Part shown: one piece after another, positions 35,546-44,622 of the stretch
Numbering within the stretch: position 1 is the first letter of the stretch
Layout of the letters: each line of letters begins with the position of its first letter
NCBI GenBank assembly: GCA_001749745.1
Contig: JWTM01000186.1
Location: 1 to 64,000, forward strand
Source: Candidatus Marispirochaeta associata
Lineage (GTDB): Bacteria; Spirochaetota; Spirochaetia; JC444; Marispirochaetaceae
DNA: 64,000 nucleotides
Direction: 5' to 3'
The notes under the pieces: model-generated
Seen by the model: the letters and a program-made list of their open reading frames with translations, nothing else
Database searches by the model: none
Told to the model about the DNA's origin: nothing
Made by a program: the position numbers and the translations under genes

Positions 35546-36688
35546 ATGGACCCGGCAAGGACCCATCGCCTCACGACTCCCGACTTCGAACGCAATCCGG
35601 ACGTGCTTAAGCACTACGATCTGCTTTCAGAGCTGGGGGTGTTTCAAGAGATCAACCGCCTCAAGAGTCAGCTCATCGAACGGAATGAGCTCTTGGGGGA
35701 GGCGAGCGCCCTTTTTTCTCAGACCGAGATTCCCGATATCGCCCGCACCGCCGCCGGATTCCTGGTCAACAAGTTCATTCCCCGACGGCTCTCCTTCCTC
35801 TATACCCTCGAAGGCGGCGCCGAGGTGCGAGAACTGGCATTCAAGAACCTGCAGGAGGAGCCGGCCGATACCCACCTCATCGATTTGGAACCCTTCGAGG
35901 AGTACTTCTCCGTCAATCTGGGCCTCGCCCACTACCGGGACCTCAAGGAGCAGATGGACAATCCGGTGGCTTTAGAAGACTTGGCTCCAATGGATCCCGA
36001 GCTGGTAATACCGGTCAAGGGCTATGCCAAGCTCTACGGTCTGGTGGTTATCTCTCAGAAGGTGGTCGGCGGCGAGTATACCCAGGAGGAGCTCGCCTAT
36101 GTGGACCGGCTGATGAGCTTCGCAGCCATAGCGATCCAGAACAGTATTCACTACTCGGGCTCGGTAACCGATCAGAAGACCAAGCTCTTCAACAACGAGT
36201 TCATCCAGACCGAGATAGAAGAGGAGATCAGCCGGGTTCGCCGCTATGGCGGTGAGTTTAGCATCCTGGTCATCGATCTCGATTTCTTCAAGATCCTGAA
36301 CGATCGCTATGGTCATTTAGCCGGCGATCTGGTTTTGAAGGAGGTGGCCCTCATTATCGCTTCCTCCATTCGGGAGGGGGATGTGGCCGCCCGTTTCGGG
36401 GGCGAGGAGTTCGTGGTGCTCCTGCACAAGGCCGGCTCCAGTGAGGCCTTCTCCATTGCCGAGCGGCTGCGCCGGGCGATCGAGGTCAAAGAGTTTCACC
36501 ATATGGAAGAGATGATCAAGGTCACCGCCAGCATCGGCTGCGCCACCTTTAGTCAACTGAGACAGATGAGCAAGGAGGAACTCTTCCAACTGGCCGATAG
36601 CGCCCTCTATCGCTCGAAACGGAGCGGCCGAAATATGACCACCGTTTCCGGTTCAGGACTGCTCTTTCGGGCCAGCAGATTAAAATAA
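35546..36688 (+). CDS. Diguanylate cyclase with GAF-like sensor domain
   Basis: The 380-residue cytoplasmic protein has a GAF-like N-terminal region (ALFSQTEIPDIARTAAGFLVNKFIPRR, to IAIQNSIHYS near residue 205) and a C-terminal GGDEF domain. The active site reads GGEEF near residue 284. An inhibitory site RxxD (REGD) lies five residues before it, so product feedback is likely. IDLDFFKILNDRYGH carries the metal and nucleotide contacts. It should make cyclic di-GMP. There is no EAL domain. It stands alone, with a leaderless-type promoter immediately in front. Confidence 0.92.
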   Translation: MDPARTHRLTTPDFERNPDVLKHYDLLSELGVFQEINRLKSQLIERNELLGEASALFSQTEIPDIARTAAGFLVNKFIPRRLSFLYTLEGGAEVRELAFKNLQEEPADTHLIDLEPFEEYFSVNLGLAHYRDLKEQMDNPVALEDLAPMDPELVIPVKGYAKLYGLVVISQKVVGGEYTQEELAYVDRLMSFAAIAIQNSIHYSGSVTDQKTKLFNNEFIQTEIEEEISRVRRYGGEFSILVIDLDFFKILNDRYGHLAGDLVLKEVALIIASSIREGDVAARFGGEEFVVLLHKAGSSEAFSIAERLRRAIEVKEFHHMEEMIKVTASIGCATFSQLRQMSKEELFQLADSALYRSKRSGRNMTTVSGSGLLFRASRLK

Positions 36689-36722
36689 TGTTGCCGTCGG
36701 TTGCAATCTTTATCCTCAACTA

Positions 36723-36731
36723 TGATTATAT
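36723..36731 (+). promoter_or_regulatory. Extended -10 promoter of the Cache sensor kinase, leaderless type
   Basis: TG-A-TTATAT (36723-36731) ends 7 nt before the ATG at 36739. TTGCAA at 36701-36706 is a possible -35 with a long 19-nt spacer. Confidence 0.45.
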
Positions 36732-36738
36732 ATAAGAT

Positions 36739-38175
36739 ATGAGCCTGGAACATCTTCGGTCGTCCAACCTCGTGCGCCTCAGTCTCGCCCTCCTCGCCGT
36801 CGTCATAGCCCTGATAACCCTGGTTACCTTCTTCTCAATGCAGTTGCGGGAGAGCATAATCGATCTGCGACGGGAAGAGCTGAAGCGCCTGGTTTCTCTG
36901 GGGCGGGGAAGTATCGAGCCGGCACTCGAGCAATTCCGCTCGGGTGAGCTCGACCGGGAGGAGACCCTCATTGAGGTGCGTAACCGGCTACGAAAGCTGA
37001 CCTACCAGGATCCCTTTACCGAAAACTATCTCTTCATGAGTAGCTACGACGGAACCATGCTGGTCCAGCCCTTCGAGCCGGAGCGGGAAGGGAGCTCTCA
37101 ATGGGATCTGCAGGACAGTAACGGCCTCTACATAATCAGGGAGCTCGTTAAAACCGCTCAAACCGGCTCAGGCTTCGTGGAGTATTACTATCCGCCCCCC
37201 GACCGGGAGGAGCCGGAACTGAAGATCTCCTATGTGGTCGGGATCGATGAGCTCGACGCTTATGTCGGAACCGGTATGTATGTGGGGGATATCATCCTCT
37301 GGATCCACAGTCTCTATAACCGGGTGATTGGGGTTGTTTCGCTGGTTTTCTTTCTATTGTGTATCATTTTGCTCTATTTCTTCAGTCCCTTCTACCGGGT
37401 TTACCGCTACCTGCTCGATCAATTTTCCCTGGTCCGGGAGGATCCCGAGCGGGATCATCAACGAGTCGCTCCGCCGAAGATCCGTAACCGCGAGGCGAGA
37501 CGACTGATCGGCGACTACGAGCGGATGATGCAGGAGATCCGTCTCTCCCGGAAGCGGCTGGAAGCCTCTCTGGAGGAGAAGCGGACCCTCTTGAAAGAGG
37601 TGCATCACCGGGTAAAGAACAACCTGCAGATTATCTCCTCCCTCTTGAGTCTGCAGTCCTCCTACATCGATGAGGAGGCCCTGCTCTCCACCTTTGAGGA
37701 GAGTATCCTCAGAATCCACTCCATGGCCCATATCCATGAGACTATCTATGCTACCGGGAGCTTTCAGGCGATTCGGATGCAGGGCTATATTCAGAGCGTG
37801 GTGGATGCCGTTCATCAGAGTATGGCCGCCCCGGGTTTCCGCTTGGATCTAAGCTACGATTTAGACGAGGGCGAGCTCGATATCGATAAAGCGATTCTTT
37901 GCGGACTGATTCTGACCGAGATGGTTACCAACTGCTATAAGCATGCCTTCTCCGGTCGTCAGGAAGGGAGCCTCTCCGTGCGCTACCGGAACGAAGCGGA
38001 TACGGCGATCTTGACCGTCGCCGACGACGGTACGGGGGTCGAGGGGGATCTACTGGAGCAGGAGTTCGGCTCCCTGGGGATTACCCTAATCAAGAGTCTC
38101 AGTGCTCAGCTCGAAGGAAGTCTCTCCTTCAGATTGAACGGCGGGAGCGAGTTTAGCCTCCGCATTCCGCGCTAA
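36739..38175 (+). CDS. Membrane sensor histidine kinase with Cache domain (HisKA_2)
   Basis: The 478-residue protein has two membrane helices ([20 protein letters not shown] near residue 15 and [20 protein letters not shown] near residue 198) around a periplasmic sCache domain. That domain contains [18 protein letters not shown] and [17 protein letters not shown]. The kinase core is HisKA_2 type with [29 protein letters not shown] near residue 289 and an ATPase domain with [15 protein letters not shown] and VADDGTGV. Cache domains bind small organic acids or amines. No response regulator is adjacent. The 3' end overlaps the convergent aat gene by 23 bp. Confidence 0.92.
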   Translation: MSLEHLRSSNLVRLSLALLAVVIALITLVTFFSMQLRESIIDLRREELKRLVSLGRGSIEPALEQFRSGELDREETLIEVRNRLRKLTYQDPFTENYLFMSSYDGTMLVQPFEPEREGSSQWDLQDSNGLYIIRELVKTAQTGSGFVEYYYPPPDREEPELKISYVVGIDELDAYVGTGMYVGDIILWIHSLYNRVIGVVSLVFFLLCIILLYFFSPFYRVYRYLLDQFSLVREDPERDHQRVAPPKIRNREARRLIGDYERMMQEIRLSRKRLEASLEEKRTLLKEVHHRVKNNLQIISSLLSLQSSYIDEEALLSTFEESILRIHSMAHIHETIYATGSFQAIRMQGYIQSVVDAVHQSMAAPGFRLDLSYDLDEGELDIDKAILCGLILTEMVTNCYKHAFSGRQEGSLSVRYRNEADTAILTVADDGTGVEGDLLEQEFGSLGITLIKSLSAQLEGSLSFRLNGGSEFSLRIPR

Positions 38176-38920
38176 CGAGGCTCGGCATCGGTTCCGCCGC
38201 GGCCGTATCCCAGCGTTGTAAAAAGAGCCTCCGCTCGAGAATACGCGCTCCCAGTCGCAGTTTATATTCCATATAGGGGTGACCCAGATTCCAGAAGGCG
38301 AAGCCCGCCTCCTCCAGGCGCCGGGCGAGGAGCACCAGCTGCAGCTTCCCGTAGTTATTCCAGGCCCTGTTCTCCCGCCGGAAAAAGCCCGATAGGCTGG
38401 TATAAGTTCGGCCGATGGCGTAGCCCAGCTCGCCGGCTACCGGGCGCTCCTCTCCCGGAACATTCAGCTCTACTCCCAGAATCTTGAAATCCGGCGCTTT
38501 GTGCCGCTCTTTCTCCGTCGCCAGCTCCAGGATCAGCTTCGCATAGGGCGGATAGAGCCAGCTCTTCTCTCCCCAGGCACGCTCGAGCTCTTTCAATACA
38601 TCGGATGGATCCTCCGCGATCTCGAGTACCGGCGAGGGTCGATCCCTTCCCTGGTCCAGGACGCGGCGGACCCCCTTATCGACGACGAGATTCTCCCAAT
38701 CGAGCAGGGCGTAGGCGGACTGCAGCTGGGGCAGGAGCGTATAGCCTGACTCATCTAGCCCCGCCACGGCGATGCAGCCGAGCCTGGCCTGAGCACGGTA
38801 GAAGGCCGACGACCAGTCGTCGCTTCTGAAGTACTCATCGGTGAGCAGCGGTAAGAGACTGTCCCGGAAATCCCGGGTGAGGAGCTCGTAGGGAATGGTC
38901 GGGAGGGATACCTTAATAAT
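38153..38920 (-). CDS. aat: Leucyl/phenylalanyl-tRNA-protein transferase-like protein, ATT start
   Basis: The reading frame encodes about 255 residues and appears to start at ATT (38920, or the second ATT at 38917). No ATG, GTG or TTG occurs in frame until 38767, yet Aat-like sequence extends upstream of that codon ([34 protein letters not shown]). AGGAG (38926-38930) lies 5 nt before the first ATT, overlapping the end of the preceding gene. Further on come [37 protein letters not shown] and [25 protein letters not shown], typical of the Aat acyltransferase fold in spirochaetes. Known Aat adds Leu or Phe to N-termini to mark proteins for ClpAP. It follows the GIN-domain gene directly. Confidence 0.75.
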   Translation of the reverse strand: MIKVSLPTIPYELLTRDFRDSLLPLLTDEYFRSDDWSSAFYRAQARLGCIAVAGLDESGYTLLPQLQSAYALLDWENLVVDKGVRRVLDQGRDRPSPVLEIAEDPSDVLKELERAWGEKSWLYPPYAKLILELATEKERHKAPDFKILGVELNVPGEERPVAGELGYAIGRTYTSLSGFFRRENRAWNNYGKLQLVLLARRLEEAGFAFWNLGHPYMEYKLRLGARILERRLFLQRWDTAAAEPMPSLVSAECGG

Positions 38921-38922
38921 AA

Positions 38923-39753
38923 CTACTCCTGAATAAAGTTGCCGCTGCCGGTCATCCGGATCTCTCCCAAGCGAACTCCCGGGTAGAGCCGGATACCGCC
39001 GGAGCCGGTCATCGTTACATCGGCCTCTTCCGCCTGTAAGCCCCGACCGTCGAAATCGCCCGAACCGGTGGTACGAATCTCGGCTTTTCCGACCCGCCCC
39101 TCTATGCGAATGTCGCCGCTGCCGGTCTGGGTGGAGTCGAGTCTATCCGCTTCGATTAGGCCCTGGAAGCGGCCGGAGCCGGTGATCCGGATCTCGGCAT
39201 CCCCGGCGCTGATCCTATCGATCTCGAGATCTCCGGAACCGCTTAATAATAGTTCCGCTCGCCGCGCGGCGAGATCCTCCAGGTCGATCCCGCCGGAACC
39301 GGTAAGGCGCAATTCAGCCTGCGCGGCATCTATTTCGGTAAAACGCATCTCTCCCGAGCCGCTGCTGAGCAGTCGGATCCTGTTGCCCTGCCAGGAATCG
39401 TCGGAACTCACGCTTCCGGACCCGGCTAAGCTAATCTCCTCGAATTCGGGCAGGGTAATTCTAAATCGAATATCCGTGGATTTAAAGCGTTTAAAGCGCG
39501 GGCGCCGTGCTTCAATTACCAGGATCCTCCGGTCGTTTCGAATCCGGATCTCGTCGGCGAAGCGCCGGGCGACATCCGCTTCAACCCGGTGTTCGTCTCC
39601 CCGGACGAGTTGAACCGTGGCCGGAATCTTAATCTGAATCGAATCGAAGCTGCCGTAATCGCTCCGGCTGTTGACCTCTTCGGCGGCACCGTAGGCGAAC
39701 ACTACGCTCAAGGCGCAAGCGAAAAGGAGCAGGGTAATTACTAATTTTCTCAT
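38923..39753 (-). CDS. Exported GIN-domain (DUF2807) protein with nine TGSG repeats
   Basis: The 276-residue protein has a signal peptide (LVITLLLFACALSVVFAYG) and a head GIN/DUF2807 domain. From about residue 108 it is built of roughly nine units of about 20 residues, each with a xTGSGxx turn (LAGSGSV, LSSGSGEM, LTGSGGI, LLSGSGDL, ITGSGRF, QTGSGDI, TTGSGDF, MTGSGGI, MTGSGNF). Such units form a beta-solenoid. The family is surface or periplasmic with no known function. A GAGG site precedes the ATG, and the aat gene follows with its ribosome site inside this gene's last codons. Confidence 0.85.
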   Translation of the reverse strand: MRKLVITLLLFACALSVVFAYGAAEEVNSRSDYGSFDSIQIKIPATVQLVRGDEHRVEADVARRFADEIRIRNDRRILVIEARRPRFKRFKSTDIRFRITLPEFEEISLAGSGSVSSDDSWQGNRIRLLSSGSGEMRFTEIDAAQAELRLTGSGGIDLEDLAARRAELLLSGSGDLEIDRISAGDAEIRITGSGRFQGLIEADRLDSTQTGSGDIRIEGRVGKAEIRTTGSGDFDGRGLQAEEADVTMTGSGGIRLYPGVRLGEIRMTGSGNFIQE

Positions 39754-39871
39754 CTCTCTACCTCGTACCTATTCTAACACCCGGCGTCCCGGTCTGTGTT
39801 ACTCGTTTCAGAATCTATTCCGGACGGATGGCTGTAGATAGCTCCTCTGCATTGCTTTATACTGATGAATC

Positions 39872-41368
39872 ATGGTCACCCATCTACTCTGCGCCTGGAT
39901 AGGGCAACACGATCTCAACGCCGCCGCCCGGGTCGAGGGCGCCGGCCTCGGACCTATCGGCACCGCTCTGGAAACGAAGCGCTTCGAACAGGTTGTGCTC
40001 CTCTCGAACTACGACGCCGGCCGGGCCGAGGAGTATTGCGCCTGGGCGGAGGTCATGTTTCCCGGGGTAGAGTGCAAGCACTACCCGGTCGAGCTCTCCA
40101 GTCCCACCGCCTACGGCGAGATCTACCGGGCCGCGGACGGCATGCTTCAGGAGCTCCCGGTGGAGAACGCCGCCCTCTTCTTTCATTTGAGTCCCGGCAC
40201 CCCCGCCATGGCCGCGGTCTGGATCCTTTTGGCAAGCGGCAAGTACAAGGCCAAGCTGGTCGAAACCCACCCGAGTTTCGGTCTGAGAGAGGTGGAGCTC
40301 CCCTTTGACATCATGGCCCAGTATCGGCCCGGTAAGGGAATGGAGAGTCACATCTCCCTCATCGATGATCGTTTTCTGCCCGAGAGCCCGGCCTTCGAGG
40401 CGATTCTTCACCGATCGGCGGTGATGGAGCGGGCGGTAGCCAAGGCCAAGCGGGCGGCGGTCTTCGAGGTGCCGGTACTGCTCTTAGGGGAGTCGGGCAC
40501 CGGGAAGGAGCTCTTCGCCAAGGCGATTCACTCAGCTTCAGTCCGCTCCAAGGGTCCCTTTATTGCGGTCAACTGCGGAGCGATCCCCGAGAGTCTGGCC
40601 GAGTCGGTCCTCTTCGGCCACGCCAAGGGGGCCTTTACCGGCGCCGCCGAGGCGAAAGCCGGCTCTATAGAGGAGGCCCACGGGGGCACCCTCTTCTTAG
40701 ACGAGATCGGGGAGCTGAGTCCCGAGATGCAGGTCCGGCTACTCAGAACCCTTAACGATCGCACTGTGCAGCGGGTAGGGGAGACGAGGCTCAGGGAGGT
40801 CGATTTCAGGCTGATCAGCGCCACCAACCGCGATCTGGCCGAAGAGACCGACCAAGGACGCTTTCGCTCCGACCTTTTTCACCGCATCGCCGTGGGGGTG
40901 ATCAAGCTTCCCCCCTTACGGGAGCGGGGCGAGGATCTGCCGCTCTTAATCGAACATGTATGCGCGCGCCTCAATGCGGAGTTCGCCTCCGTTCCCGGCT
41001 GGCAGACGAAGCGGCTCTCCGTCGCCGCGGTAAAAAGGATTACCGCCCACCAGTGGCCGGGGAACGTCAGGGAGTTGATCAACACCATCACCCGGGCTTT
41101 CGTCTTCTCCGGCGGAACCGAACTGGACGAGACCGCCATCGGCGATGCGGTTTTAGTCATGGGGAGACGGGACGAGGAGGTGCTGGACCGACCCCTGGGT
41201 AACGGCTTCTCCATCGAGGAGGTTATCGCCTCTACCGCCGGCCACTATCTGGAGCGGGCCATGAAACAAGCCGGGGGCAACAAGACCCAGGCGGCCAAAC
41301 TCTTAGGCCTCAACAGCTACCAGACCCTGACCAACTGGCTCGAACGCTACGGGTCGGGCGATGATTGA
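39872..41368 (+). CDS. Sigma-54-dependent activator with CARF/RtcR-like sensor domain
   Basis: The 498-residue protein has an N-terminal Rossmann-like domain resembling the CARF domain of Rtc[21 protein letters not shown], then [20 protein letters not shown] near residue 108, where the SPGTPAM loop corresponds to the nucleotide-binding turn. Residues about 170-410 are an AAA+ sigma-54 activator domain (Walker [27 protein letters not shown] for sigma-54 contact, Walker [11 protein letters not shown]). The C-terminus has a Fis-type helix-turn-helix ([23 protein letters not shown]). It should switch on a sigma-54 operon when a cyclic or modified nucleotide is bound. Target operon and ligand are not identifiable here. 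A TATACT box lies 8 nt before the ATG and there is no Shine-Dalgarno. Confidence 0.85.
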   Translation: MVTHLLCAWIGQHDLNAAARVEGAGLGPIGTALETKRFEQVVLLSNYDAGRAEEYCAWAEVMFPGVECKHYPVELSSPTAYGEIYRAADGMLQELPVENAALFFHLSPGTPAMAAVWILLASGKYKAKLVETHPSFGLREVELPFDIMAQYRPGKGMESHISLIDDRFLPESPAFEAILHRSAVMERAVAKAKRAAVFEVPVLLLGESGTGKELFAKAIHSASVRSKGPFIAVNCGAIPESLAESVLFGHAKGAFTGAAEAKAGSIEEAHGGTLFLDEIGELSPEMQVRLLRTLNDRTVQRVGETRLREVDFRLISATNRDLAEETDQGRFRSDLFHRIAVGVIKLPPLRERGEDLPLLIEHVCARLNAEFASVPGWQTKRLSVAAVKRITAHQWPGNVRELINTITRAFVFSGGTELDETAIGDAVLVMGRRDEEVLDRPLGNGFSIEEVIASTAGHYLERAMKQAGGNKTQAAKLLGLNSYQTLTNWLERYGSGDD

Positions 41369-43453
41369 CTATATCTCCACCCCCGGACCGGCGAAGATGT
41401 CCAGGCAGTCCATGGCCCGGGTCATCCCCACATAAATCAGATTGCGGATAAGCCTCTCGGTCTGCTCCGCGTCGTAGTACTCCTTACGCTCGATGTAGGG
41501 GAGGTAGAGGAGCACCACCGGGAAGTCGAGTCCCTTGGCCGAGTGGAGGGTGCCGAGGCGCACCCTATCCCGCAGGTCGAAGCGGAACTCCCGCTCCTTG
41601 ATCGGCGCCGCCGGGATTCCCGCCTCCTCGAAGAAGCCTGCCGTCTCCTCCAGGGCGCTGTTGTTGGGAACCAGAACGCAGATATTCTCCGCCTCGTACT
41701 TCAGCTCATACAAATAGATCTTGAGTTTCCGCAGCAGCTGATCGCGAAGCTCCGCACCGTTCTCCGACCGGTATACCTCCGGCGGCGGACCCTCCCGGAA
41801 GGGGAAGGGGCGGGTCTCCTCAGCGGCCGCCTCGGCATCCGCTGCCGATCGCCGGCGGTACTCCTCAGCGAAGCTGTGAATCTGCACGGTGTTCCTGAAG
41901 TTGGTCTTCAGCACCCGGGTGCGCCCCTGAAAGTTGAGTCCCGCTCTGGTAAAGGGGTTCTGGAAGCAGTAGAGACTCTGGTCGAAGTCGGCGGCGAAGA
42001 CCATGGAGCGGGTGGAGAGCTCGTTTAGGGCGGTCACCGCCGCAGCGGTCAGGTCCTGGGTCTCGTCCACGAAGAGGTAGCTGATATCCCGGATTGTCGC
42101 GTCCTCCCTATGCTCGGTCAGATACTGGGCCAGGCGCATCCGCACATACTCCTTCGAGACCTCTTTGCGTTCCTCCATATCCCGCAACGCCGCATCGCGT
42201 AAATCCCATACGAGCAGGCGTTGCTCCCTGGTCAGCCCCTTGCGCATCCCCGTGCGGGGAATCATCCTCTCCACGTACTCCTTTCGGGTGACCATATGGC
42301 CGAGAAGGAAGTTTTCAATCTCGCTCTCCGCCTCTTGCCGGCTGAAGAAGGGGGGCGGAGGATTCTCTGCGAAGAAGCGCTCGTAGAAATCGAAGTTGTA
42401 GCGATAGTCGTAGCCGAATACGGTGCGGAACTTGCCGTAGAGAAGGCTGTCGGTGGTGCGTACCAGCTTGATCGGGAGCTCCAGCTTCCGTAAGGAGGCC
42501 AGATACTCGTTGTACTTGGCCAGGGTGGTGGTAAAGGTAATGAAGACCACCGAGGACTCCTCGCCGAAGTCGAGCTCCTGCTGGCTCAATACCCGGCGGA
42601 TAAGCTCGATCAGTACCAGGGATTTGCCTGTTCCCGGGCCTCCTTTTATAAAGAGATGCTTATCCAAGCCGACGCTAATCAGGATCTCCTCCTGCTCCGG
42701 GGTCAGTCGGCTAACCAGTTGCTCGTAATCCATCCTGGTGCGGGTGTAGAGGGAGAAGCGGCTTAGGTAGCGCAGGTACTGTTCCAGGTCGCCGTACTCC
42801 TCCAATGAGCGTTCCAGTTCGGCCTGGCGCTCCTTGGCGTAGCGCCGGTTCCGGCGAAGGGCTTCGATGCGCTCATCCTTGCTCTCTACCCGGGACTTGA
42901 GCCGGTCGAGCTCCAGATCGACCTGAGCAACCGTCAGCCGGGCCTCGCGAAGCTGCATCTTCAGGGCGTCCCGCTCCTCTTTCTGCTTCAAGAGGTCTCG
43001 GTTGCGCTCCTTGAGCTCCTTCAGGATCCGCTCCAGGGTTTTCAGCTGAGCCGATTGCTCTAAAATAGTGTTGCGGTTCTTCCAGACCTCGAGGCTCTGC
43101 CCCAGAAGCTTGACCTGCCGGGCGTGATCCAGCCCGATCAGCCCGCAGAAGCGCAGAAAGAGGAGGGTGGCGCTCCTCGCCTCCTCCTCGTCGAAGGCTT
43201 CGAAGGCGTGGCGCACCTCGTTGGTAAAGCGGTGCTGCCGGGCGAGACCGGAGAGGCAGTTGAGGCCCTCGATGAAGCCCTGGCGCTCCTCGATCAATTC
43301 GTTTCGGAAGCGCCAGGTCAGCTCGTGAAAGTAGTGCTCCTCGTAGCCCTTCTCGTAGCGGAGGTACCACTCTACGAAGGAGTGGAGGGCGAGGATGTAG
43401 AATCCCTGGTCGGATCCTAACAGACGTACCAGTCGGTCGAGTTTGGCATCCAT
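41369..43453 (-). CDS. UvrD/Rep-type SF1 helicase with N-terminal coiled coil
   Basis: The 694-residue protein has an unrecognised helical N-terminal region (1-120), a charged coiled coil (about 140-240, rich in KELKERNRDLLKQKEERD and similar) and an SF1 helicase core. Motif I is FIKGGPGTGKSLVLIELI near residue 272, motif II LFVDETQDL near 440, motif III region FAADFDQSLY, and motif VI IYVGMTRAMD near the C-terminus, with GTLHSAKGLDFPVVLLY before it. It likely acts in DNA repair or conflict, but the partner is unknown. The ATG at 43453 is preferred to an upstream start, with AGAG just before it. It ends 1 bp from the convergent CARF-like activator and follows the ECF sigma gene. Confidence 0.85.
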   Translation of the reverse strand: MDAKLDRLVRLLGSDQGFYILALHSFVEWYLRYEKGYEEHYFHELTWRFRNELIEERQGFIEGLNCLSGLARQHRFTNEVRHAFEAFDEEEARSATLLFLRFCGLIGLDHARQVKLLGQSLEVWKNRNTILEQSAQLKTLERILKELKERNRDLLKQKEERDALKMQLREARLTVAQVDLELDRLKSRVESKDERIEALRRNRRYAKERQAELERSLEEYGDLEQYLRYLSRFSLYTRTRMDYEQLVSRLTPEQEEILISVGLDKHLFIKGGPGTGKSLVLIELIRRVLSQQELDFGEESSVVFITFTTTLAKYNEYLASLRKLELPIKLVRTTDSLLYGKFRTVFGYDYRYNFDFYERFFAENPPPPFFSRQEAESEIENFLLGHMVTRKEYVERMIPRTGMRKGLTREQRLLVWDLRDAALRDMEERKEVSKEYVRMRLAQYLTEHREDATIRDISYLFVDETQDLTAAAVTALNELSTRSMVFAADFDQSLYCFQNPFTRAGLNFQGRTRVLKTNFRNTVQIHSFAEEYRRRSAADAEAAAEETRPFPFREGPPPEVYRSENGAELRDQLLRKLKIYLYELKYEAENICVLVPNNSALEETAGFFEEAGIPAAPIKEREFRFDLRDRVRLGTLHSAKGLDFPVVLLYLPYIERKEYYDAEQTERLIRNLIYVGMTRAMDCLDIFAGPGVEI

Positions 43454-43515
43454 TATCTCTTTTATTCCCGAAAGTGAGTGTAGCCTGGAACAGGGGCGGA
43501 TGGAAACGGGCGATA

Positions 43516-43995
43516 TCACAATGCTACAAGTTCATATCCTCTTTTTCGCAAGTTCCGTAATCGCCGACGCACCCCTGATTTTGACATCCCTACCTTCTCC
43601 GCTGTCTCATCCAGGGAATACTGTTCCTGATAATGGAGCCGTGCTATCTCTTTTGTCGATGCCGGTTCACACGTGAACAGCCGTTCTATGAATTGGCGGG
43701 TGAGAATTTGGTTAGAGAAGTCCTCCTTTCCGATCGTTTCCTCGAGGAGATTTGGGTCCGTCGCTTGCGGCGATCTTCCCTGGTGTCGAGCCAAGGAGAG
43801 GGATACTCTCGTTGCAAAGGTGTAGAGCATGCTCGACGGGGCGGTATCATGCAGTGAATCGGCTTTACGCAATACGGCTACAAAGGTCTCTTGCATGGCA
43901 TCCTTGGCTGCCTCCTCGTCCTTAAGGATAGCGCGGCATCTCCGCATAACCATCGGACCGTATTTCCTGTATAACATTTCCACATTTACAGCCAT
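43516..43995 (-). CDS. ECF-type sigma factor
   Basis: The 159-residue protein has region 2 (YRKYGPMVMRRCRAILKDEEAAKDAMQETFVAVLRKA) and region 4 (LDETAEKVGMSKSGVRRRLRNLRKRGYELV), the two-domain layout of extracytoplasmic-function sigma factors. No anti-sigma gene is visible on either side, so regulation may be transcriptional or by an unlinked partner. It lies between an outer-membrane protein gene (21 bp upstream) and the SF1 helicase gene (62 bp downstream) on the same strand. An AGGAGACAGGG site precedes the ATG. Its targets may include this gene string. Confidence 0.88.
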   Translation of the reverse strand: MAVNVEMLYRKYGPMVMRRCRAILKDEEAAKDAMQETFVAVLRKADSLHDTAPSSMLYTFATRVSLSLARHQGRSPQATDPNLLEETIGKEDFSNQILTRQFIERLFTCEPASTKEIARLHYQEQYSLDETAEKVGMSKSGVRRRLRNLRKRGYELVAL

Positions 43996-44016
43996 TCCCT
44001 GTCTCCTATCCCGAAC

Positions 44017-44610
44017 CTAGAAGGCGTAACCGATGGAGAACTCGCCTAAGAATGGGCTTATGAAGGCGTACTCATCCTCGAAGGCGTCGATAGCCTTAGT
44101 CGCCTCGACGCTTGTATTTTCAACTTCCCGCCAAGAGTAGGCGTAGCCGTAGCCGAAGGTTAAATTGAGGTTGAAACCGTTCTCCCAGAGCCAGCGGCGA
44201 CCGACGTTGATTCCGATGGTCACCTCCGGCAGAGCGAAGCTGAACTCCTGTCCGGAGAGGCGGCCGTCTCCCAAATAGACTCGATACCGGCCATAGGTGC
44301 CCACATAAAATGAGTCGAGGCTATCTCTAAGGTGTTTCCGATAGTTTATCACTGCGGCATAGCCTGCGGCGTCGATGGATCCCTCGGAATAAGTCTCCGG
44401 AATCATCTCATAGTCGAGGCGGCCTAGGATACCGTGGCTGGGAGCAACCAGGTATTCATAATTGACCGAGAAGATTCCGAAGGCCACTCCCAAGGGACAG
44501 GCGTTGATTGCCTGCCGTGGCGCGGTTTCCTCACTCTCGGATTGAGCGGCGAGGGGACTTAATATAAACAGTAGGGTTATTAGAATAGTAGTCATGCGCT
44601 GATTCCGCAT
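44017..44610 (-). CDS. Small outer-membrane beta-barrel protein
   Basis: The 197-residue protein has a signal peptide (MTTILITLLFILSPLAAQS) and then alternating-strand sequence typical of a small barrel (GVAFGIFSVNYEYLV, HGILGRLDYEMIP, AAVINYRKHL, FYVGTYGRYRVYLGDG, FNLNLTFGYGYAYSW), ending in FLGEFSIGYAF with a C-terminal aromatic residue. No family name can be given with confidence. The ATG at 44610 follows TAAGGAG with 8 nt spacing; the GTG 9 nt earlier would overlap that site. It is 12 bp downstream of the DUF4386-like gene and 21 bp upstream of the ECF sigma gene. Confidence 0.75.
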   Translation of the reverse strand: MRNQRMTTILITLLFILSPLAAQSESEETAPRQAINACPLGVAFGIFSVNYEYLVAPSHGILGRLDYEMIPETYSEGSIDAAGYAAVINYRKHLRDSLDSFYVGTYGRYRVYLGDGRLSGQEFSFALPEVTIGINVGRRWLWENGFNLNLTFGYGYAYSWREVENTSVEATKAIDAFEDEYAFISPFLGEFSIGYAF

Positions 44611-44622
44611 AGAGTTCACTCC

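Noticed and set aside
40220..40245. Possible sigma-54 promoter (TGGCA followed by GC) inside the CARF-like activator gene
   Set aside because: The GG and GC elements are not at the required 10-bp spacing and the site is within coding sequence.
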